DNA of 64,000 nucleotides from Collybiopsis luxurians FD-317 M1 (lineage: Eukaryota; Basidiomycota; Agaricomycetes; Agaricales; Omphalotaceae). The position numbers and the translations under genes were made by a program. The stretch spans positions 558,001 to 622,000 of the forward strand of contig KN834758.1 in the NCBI GenBank assembly GCA_000827265.1, read 5' to 3'. The notes beneath the pieces were generated by a model. It was not told the DNA's origin, searched no databases, and saw nothing but the letters and a program-made list of their open reading frames with translations. Of the stretch, positions 57,512 through 64,000 are shown piece after piece. Every line of letters begins with the position of its first letter. The stretch's first letter is position 1.

Positions 57512-60500
57512 ATGGTAAAGTTCATTTCTGTCCAAATCCTTGCCTCGCCTTATTGTTTCATGAAATTTAGGGTGTCCCCGCACTATTCCGATGGCTGAGC
57601 AAGAAGTATCCCAAAATTAGTGTGTACACGGTTGAAAATTTATGCTCGCGTCCCAACTTACTGTCGTTCTGCTGTCGTGTAGTTTATCCCGTAGTCGAAG
57701 AAGAAGACGTCAAGATTCCAGACGAAAATGATGAAATTATAGTCATTCCACCGAAAATGGCGGACCCTAATCCCAATGGTACAGAATTCGACAATTTGTA
57801 CCTCGACATGAATGGAATTGTGTGTCCTGTTAGCTTCTTCCGAGACAAAGCTCATATTTGCTTCAGGTTCATCCGTGTACTCACCCGGAAGGGAAGGTGA
57901 GTAAATTCTCTCTGGTCAGGTTTTCCGGACTACGGCTCACGATGCACTGCAGCCTGCGCCAGAAACTGAAGAAGAGATGATGGTAGAAATTTTCAAGTAT
58001 ACGGAAAGAGTCGTTAATATGGTCAGGCCTCGAAAGTTACTATTCATGGCTATTGGTCAGTTATCTACCCTTGCATATGTCCATGTCTGACCGGCGATTG
58101 TTTATTTCTCAGACGGTGTAGCTCCCAGAGCCAAGATGAACCAGCAGCGGTCGAGACGTTTCCGTGCTGCTCAAGAGGCCAAGGAAAAGGAGGAAGCTAG
58201 GAAAGAGTCCGTGCTTCTCTGGGAAGGTGTGTCGCCTTCGTTTCAGTCACGATAATGTACTCTGATTTTTGGCAAAGCTATGGGGAAAACACTATCAGAT
58301 GATGAGAAAGCCGAAGCAAGCAAAGCTCCTTGGGATTCTAATGCCATCACTCCGGGTACACCGTTTATGTCCTTACTAGCTGCTTCTCTTCGCTATTGGG
58401 TCGTTTCAAAAATGAACACAGATCCTGGTTGGAAAGGGATCCAAGTAATCATATCCGACGCAAGCGTACCTGGCGAAGGTGAACACAAGATCATGGACTG
58501 GATTCGTCGTCAACGAGCAAACCCCGGACATGATCCTAATACACGTCATGTTATATATGGTTTGGTGCGTATCGTTGATTCTTTCCTTTCTTCACCGCAT
58601 CTGAGTGATTCTGCTTCCAATCATGCAGGATGCCGATCTCATCATGTTAGCACTGGCAACACATGAACCGCATTTCCGAGTCCTTCGTGAGGATGTTTTT
58701 GGCGAAAGCCAGTCTAATGCCTGTCGAATTTGCGGACAGGAAGGCCATTTCGCCGCTCAATGTACTGCAGAAAAATCATCGATCCAGAAAAAACCTTCGG
58801 ATAAGAAACCTTTCATTTTCCTCGACGTATCTATCCTTCGAGAATACCTCGAAGTGGAATTGAACGTTGCCCAAGTCTCATTCCCTTTTGATTTTGAACG
58901 GGCGATAGATGATTGGGTGCTGTTGATCTTTTTTGTGGGAAATGACTTTTTACCTCATTTACCGTCGTTGGAAATCCGCGAAGGGGCGATTGATACTTTA
59001 TTGAGAATTTGGAAGCAGGAGTTGTCAAGGATGGGTGGGTATCTGACAAGCAACGGGAGGCTTGAGATGCAGAGAGCAGGGATCATCCTTGAGGGACTGG
59101 CGAGGCGCGAAGATGATATTTTCAGAAAACGACGGGAAGGTGAGTGTCTTATTAAAAATATATCTATCTGTGGCATTCTTCGACGATCTCTATCTTTTTT
59201 GTTCTCATTCTTATACCCTCAACTTGATTGACGCTAATGTACTTTCTACTTATAGGTGAAGAACGTCAAGAGGCCAATGCCAAGCGTCGTAAGCTGGAGG
59301 AAGAAAACAGTAAAAACGGATTTGCTGGGGGACCTTCCTCCGCTCTTGGTTTGACTGCTTCTACTTCTAGTCTTACTAGTAATAGACTTCATCCATCCCT
59401 TCCCCCACGACCAGATTTTTCTACCAATGATTTTGCCGCCAAAGCAGATTCCATCGGCCTTGGAGCCAAACCCAGTGCAGAGTCTATTCAAAACATCCCT
59501 ACTGCTACGCAGGCGTTAGCAGGTTCGAATCACGATGTTGTAGCCAATCGACGTGCTATTCGAATGGCCAATATGAGCGCGGCAGAGGTGCTCAAGGCTG
59601 AACTTGCCGGACTTGTCCCTGTGAAACCAGCACAAACGGAGAGTAAAGTTAAAGCCAGTGTATCTTTATCATCATCTTCATCTGACCCCGAATCGATGGT
59701 GATTGTGTCAGAATCTACTGCGACTTCTTCTGCTGACGGTACTGCTACTACGTCTACTATTACCTCTGGGATGACTGTGGACATGGACGGTGAAGATATC
59801 CCTGGGTTTGGCGCACAAACTACTGCCGATGAGAATGTACAGTCTTTATCCGCAAAGCAAGTCGATGTGCCTGAGGCCGAGGCCGAGACGAGCATCATCA
59901 CAGTTACGGAAAATGGGCAGGCGATAGACGCCGATCTTGCTGATACTGAGCAAAGTTCGGCTAAGATTGGGACGAAACGCAAACATGAAGATGTAGATAC
60001 TCCGGTGGATGGAGAGATAAGTGTCATAGCTGAAGAGGATGATGAGCCTCCTGCAGATGGACCGCATTCTACTGCTACTTCTTCTTTAGCATACAAGGTG
60101 AATCCAGATGGAACTGTCATTCAAGAGGATCTTGTCAAGTGCGTCGATATCTCTGCTCTAAGTGAGGAGGAGCTGCGCATATTAATTTGGGGTGAACCTC
60201 CTTTTAGGCTTTGGGAACCTGGATATCGAGAGAGGTATTATAGGCAGAAATTTGGTGTGGAGCCTGGGGATACGGAATTCAAAAAAAAGTATGTGCCTCA
60301 CCTTATCAAGTAGAATTATTTTTGACCGTTTGCAGGATAACAAAGAGCTATGTTGAAGGTATGGCTTGGGTTCTATGCTATTACTACCAAGGGGTAAGTT
60401 AAGAACTTTGTTCTTCCTATGATGCGGCTCAATATAACGAATAAATATAGACACCGTCGTGGCAATGGTACTATCCTTACCATTTTGCACCCTTTGCCGC

Positions 60501-61979
60501 CGATTTTGAGGAGGTGGAAAAAATGGATATCAAGTTTGATCTAGGACAGCCGTTCCAGCCCTATGAGCAACTCATGGGCGTCTTCCCGGCAGCCAGGTAA
60601 ATCCTCTCGTTTCCGTACCTTGCACATTGAGCTCAATGTTCGCTACTCAGTCGCAAACATATACCAGAACCCTTCCACTTCCTCATGACTGAGGAAGATT
60701 CCCCCATTATTGATTTCTATCCCACTACATTCGAGATTGACATGAATGGGAAGAGAATGGCTTGGCAAGGTGTTGCTCTACTTCCGTTCATCGATCCAGT
60801 CCGTCTTCTCGAAGCAATGAAGGATCCATACACCAAGCTCACGGAAGACGAAGTGAGGAGGAACACCTGGGGAAATAATATGATATTCACGTCGAATGAG
60901 CACCCAATACATCCGTTCTACGAACAGTTGTATGGAAAACGGAGGCCCAAAGAGGTATTAACGCATTTCTCCTTAAGATAACGAACACTCATCAATTCTT
61001 TCAGCCGATTCAAATTGACCCCAAGCTCAGTAAAGGCATCAGCGGGAGCGTTCTACCTAGTCCAGAATGTCTACCCGGCTCGACGTATCTTAGCCCTCTA
61101 ATGGAACAAAATCTGCCTGACATTAAAAACGACACTTCGCTATCGGTACTGTATTTCTTTCCGAAACAACTAACTCCCCATCGCTCTGTCCTCCTTCCTG
61201 GAGTTACGCGACCCTCACGTATGTTGTCCGCGAGCGATTTGGAACATTCCCGCAACGGTGGTCGCGGACGCGGACGAGGAGGTGGAGGTGGAAGAGGACG
61301 AGGCGGGGGTGATAGAAATGATCCCTTTCACTCGCGGCCCATGAATTCGAGTTATTCGCACTATGGGAATGATAGGAACTCTCGTGGCTCGTATCAAGGG
61401 CCCCCAGACTCTTACGGTGGCGGGTACGGAAATGATCGAGGTCGAGGCAGACCTCCCCCAAGCAATGGCGGGGGTTACGGAGGTGGAGGTGGGTACGGAG
61501 GCGGTCGAGGAGCCCCACCCCCGCCATCAGGTAATTCCTATGGTGGGTACGGCGGTGGTGCGCCTCCTCCGTCCAGCTCTTACGGCGGATATGGGGGCCA
61601 CGGAGGTGAGGGTAGAGGTGGTGGCGGAGGAGGCGGAGGCTACGGTGGAAGGAATTACGGGGGATCTACGGGAAGCTACGGAAGTGGAGGAGCTGGGTAC
61701 GGAGGACCACAAGGAGGCTACGGAGGCGGTGGGGGTTATGGCGGGTATGGCAATAGCGGAGGTGGAGGTTATGGAAACAATGGAGGTTATGGGAATGGTG
61801 GCGGCGCAGCAGGTAGAGCTGGGTCTTACGATAATAGCGGTAATGGCGGATACGGTGGATATGGCTCGTCCAATTCTGGTGGGCACTCCAGCTACGGAAA
61901 CGGGGGCTACAATCGTGGAGCACCCCGAGGCGGTGGGTCGTACAATCCTCCGTCGAGGGGACGTGGACGTGGATGGTAG
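57512..61979 (+). CDS. RAT1: 5'-3' exoribonuclease 2 (nuclear)
   Basis: Rat1/Xrn2 degrades RNA 5' to 3' in the nucleus, trims rRNA and ends Pol II transcription. The first coding exon is the ATG alone (57512-57514); the intron 57515-57570 leads to [16 protein letters not shown]. Conserved pieces follow: [71 protein letters not shown], a CCHC knuckle [34 protein letters not shown] and later [28 protein letters not shown] and [17 protein letters not shown]. Acidic catalytic residues are in place. The C-terminal 240 residues form a Gly-rich RGG/GYGG tail. At least ten introns. Confidence 0.95.
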
Positions 61980-62186
61980 ACATTATTTCCTCTATCCAAA
62001 GATAGTGTATATGCATTACACATATTTGATTGGAGTTGTACTTTATAGATTTTTTGCTATATACTCGATGTAACAAAAGTTAAATTCTGGGCCATTGTAC
62101 GACTGTATGATCCAGCAAAAATGATAGCTTTACATTACAAAGAGAAAAGGAAATGGCTGCATGGAACAAGATCGCGCATTATACAA

Positions 62187-64000
62187 TTAGATCGTTGGCA
62201 TCATCCCAGGATAACTAGAAGTAATAGGAGGGCCAGGCGATGGCCCTCTGCGAGCCGGTGAATGTGTGCCATAAGCTGCTGTAGGAATTGTCGATGTCAT
62301 ACCGGGATAGATAGATGTGCCGGGTGCGGAGTAAGCAGTTCCAGCCACAGCGGCAGCAGCAGAAGCACCTCTGAGTGCAGAAGCAGTCAAAGCAGGTGAA
62401 TGCCTACCATATGCACCTGCTGCGGCCGAGGCTGGGGTTCCATATATGGAACCTACTCCGCCAGGTCCTCCTTGCGGCAAGCAAAACAAGAACAAAGAAT
62501 ATCTCTTCTCCCTCTCTTTACGCCTCTGTTTCTTCTCCCTCTTGCGTCTCTTTTTGTCTGCTCTCGCAGCGTGCCGTCTCGCTCGTGAATCCGCCGCATC
62601 TAGAGGATGTTGCGTTCCGTGTCCGCCGTAAAATCCAGTTAGTCGAGGATCGTCGTCTGAATCCGACGAGGAGGAAGAGGACGAGGAAGTATCGTCATCG
62701 TCGTCGTAGTAAGGCATGTCGAGTATCCCGTACTGCGGACCGGATCGTCGTTCGCGGCCTTTGTAAAGAACAAGTTCAACACCTCGGCGCTCGAAGAAAG
62801 AGTGATTCCAAAGCTCGATAAGTTTGGCCGCGAGGGTAGCCCTTTTTGGTACCTTTCCGTTGATTGGCGAGGTCGGAACTGGTAGACGACCTGACCAAGC
62901 GAGGACGACATCCTAAATTTCGAAAGTGAGAGAGGGTGATAGGATGTTGAATAAAAATACCTACATCCATGAAACGCCTCCAGTCCTCACCATAAACATC
63001 GTGTGTTTGAAGCACGACCGGCATTGGCGGCAACCCTTCTAGGAGAAAATCCATATCGTCAATTTTCATTGGCTCAAAAGGTGTATACGGATGTGCGGCA
63101 TTGAGCGGCCTCGAGAAGCAATCTGGTGCAGCCAAAGTTCCTGGTACTGAACCTTGAACACTCGGATACGCTCCGGCAGGCATCCCGCCGGGAATGGGGG
63201 TACTCCCTCTGGAGCGAGCTGTGGGTCCAGGTCCAACTACAGGTCTCCCTTCCATAATATGTCCTGGGGGGTAAACTTCTCCCGCGAAAGGAGACGTCGA
63301 ACGATGGTATGGGGAGGAACCGCGTTGGTACGGAGACGCTGCTCGTGCCCCGTACGGAGTTGTGGATCCGCCATATGCTGGGGGAGGACCATACGGAGAT
63401 GAAGGTCTCGGGGCCGCCATGTACGGCGGCTCCGCAGATCGGAGCCTTGGTGAGGGATTGGAATACGCCGTACCAGGAAAAGGTGGCTTGGGAAACCCGC
63501 CGGTGCTAGGCGGACGTTCGGTCCCAAAGTTTCCGCTCATCCTTCGAGCACGTTCAGCGGCAGCTTCATGTGTGCTATACTTGCGGGGACGAGAAAGTGA
63601 GCCCGGGGGTAGATTCGACTCATGTTCAAGGCCCAAATCGGCGAATTGTTCGGCCAAAGAACCTCCCGTGCTATACTTACGTTCTCTGGGATACCCCATT
63701 CCGGGCCCAGAATTAGGAGCAGTGTATGGACCCGGAGCATTGAATCCCGCAGCCCGGTCTCGTTCAGACCCAGCATAACTAGGAACTCCGCCAGGTGGGA
63801 ATGTGACGGAGGACGGCGGGACACTTTGACTGAAGCTTTTGCGCCGTTGATGAGCGGTAACGACGGCTGCATCTCGTTCTCTGGCGAGACGAAGATCTGG
63901 GTCATTTTCGTACCGCATTGGACTGTATCGATCTCGTTCCTTTTCTCGGAGGATTTTTATCGACTCCTTCTCTTCCTTCTTTCTCCGCTTTTCTTCGCTG
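62187..64000 (-). CDS. Conserved Pro/Ser-rich protein of unknown function (5' end outside the window)
   Basis: The frame is open to the right edge (KRRKKEEKESIKILREKERD before the Met at 63918), so the start lies beyond 64000. The visible N-terminal part is basic and coiled, then Pro/Ser/Gly/Tyr-rich. A conserved-looking island follows: MKIDDMDFLLEGLPPMPVVL with THDVYGEDWRRFMD, then across an intron DVVLAWSGRLPVP and ATLAAKLIELWNHSFFERRG. After it come an acidic SSSSSSSSDSDDDP stretch, a run of KRRKREKKQRRKER and an Ala/Gly/Pro tail, with a possible intron near 62472-62522. I believe the island is shared with other basidiomycete proteins but cannot name a domain. Confidence 0.65.

Noticed and set aside
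59520..59545. GGTTCGAATC-like tRNA B box
   Set aside because: It lies within RAT1 coding sequence, and no A box or acceptor stem is present nearby.
61527..61886. 119-aa minus-strand Ser/Thr/Ile-rich ORF
   Set aside because: Antisense reading of the same Gly-rich repeat.
61363..62073. 236-aa plus-strand ORF overlapping the end of RAT1
   Set aside because: Out-of-frame reading of the Gly-rich repeat; repetitive DNA stays open in several frames.
63362..63778. 138-aa plus-strand ORF near the right edge
   Set aside because: Antisense shadow of the Pro/Ser-rich minus-strand gene, which has a longer frame and a conserved island.

Overview
The window looks like nuclear DNA of a mushroom-forming basidiomycete (Agaricomycetes). 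Genes are dense on both strands and cut by many short introns, mostly about 45-65 nt. The set includes families typical of that group: a DUF6533-type membrane protein, a dual hybrid histidine kinase, a Far11-type STRIPAK subunit and a HEI10-type RING protein. I found no rRNA or tRNA genes, no CRISPR array and no large transposon. Most gene models were assembled by eye: short open pieces were joined across GT-AG (or GC-AG) introns so that family motifs stay in frame.

Layout. 1-8.7 kb: the 3' part of a cyclin-box gene (+), ubiquitin-activating enzyme E1 (+) and a second cyclin-box gene (-). 9-11.2 kb: a poorly resolved stretch with two orphan ORFs. 11.2-22.2 kb: a conserved protein of unknown function (-), the STRIPAK subunit Far11/STRIP (+), the Fe-S assembly factor Dre2 (+), the box C/D snoRNP factor Bcd1 (+), Mediator subunit Med18 (-) and a forkhead factor (-). 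22.7-29.6 kb: a DUF6533-like membrane protein (+), an oxidoreductase-like mitochondrial protein (-), an F-box protein (+), and an unrecognised minus-strand locus that carries a 146-bp TA-flanked inverted-repeat element.

29.9-45.1 kb: a dual hybrid histidine kinase (+), glutathione synthetase (-), a PRMT3-like arginine methyltransferase (+) and a Ser/Pro-rich protein with a CUE-like C-terminus (+). 45.8-54.9 kb: a HEI10/CCNB1IP1-like RING protein (-), a 775-aa intronless unknown (+), the mitochondrial fission protein MTP18/MTFP1 (-) and an FHA-forkhead factor (+). 55.5-64 kb: eIF2B delta (+), the 5'-3' exoribonuclease Rat1/Xrn2 (+), and the 3' part of a Pro/Ser-rich conserved protein (-) that runs off the right edge.

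Most genes are ordinary housekeeping or regulatory genes and do not form a pathway cluster. Several neighbours are packed closely: divergent start codons 6 bp and 72 bp apart, and convergent stop codons 11 bp apart. The most notable observations concern gene structure: a 7-nt microexon rebuilding the RING of the HEI10-like gene, a Rat1 first coding exon that is only the ATG, and a GC-AG intron inside a receiver domain. I found no convincing new multi-gene system. The best places to look for something undescribed are the 27.3-29.6 kb locus and the 9.3-10.4 kb orphan stretch.
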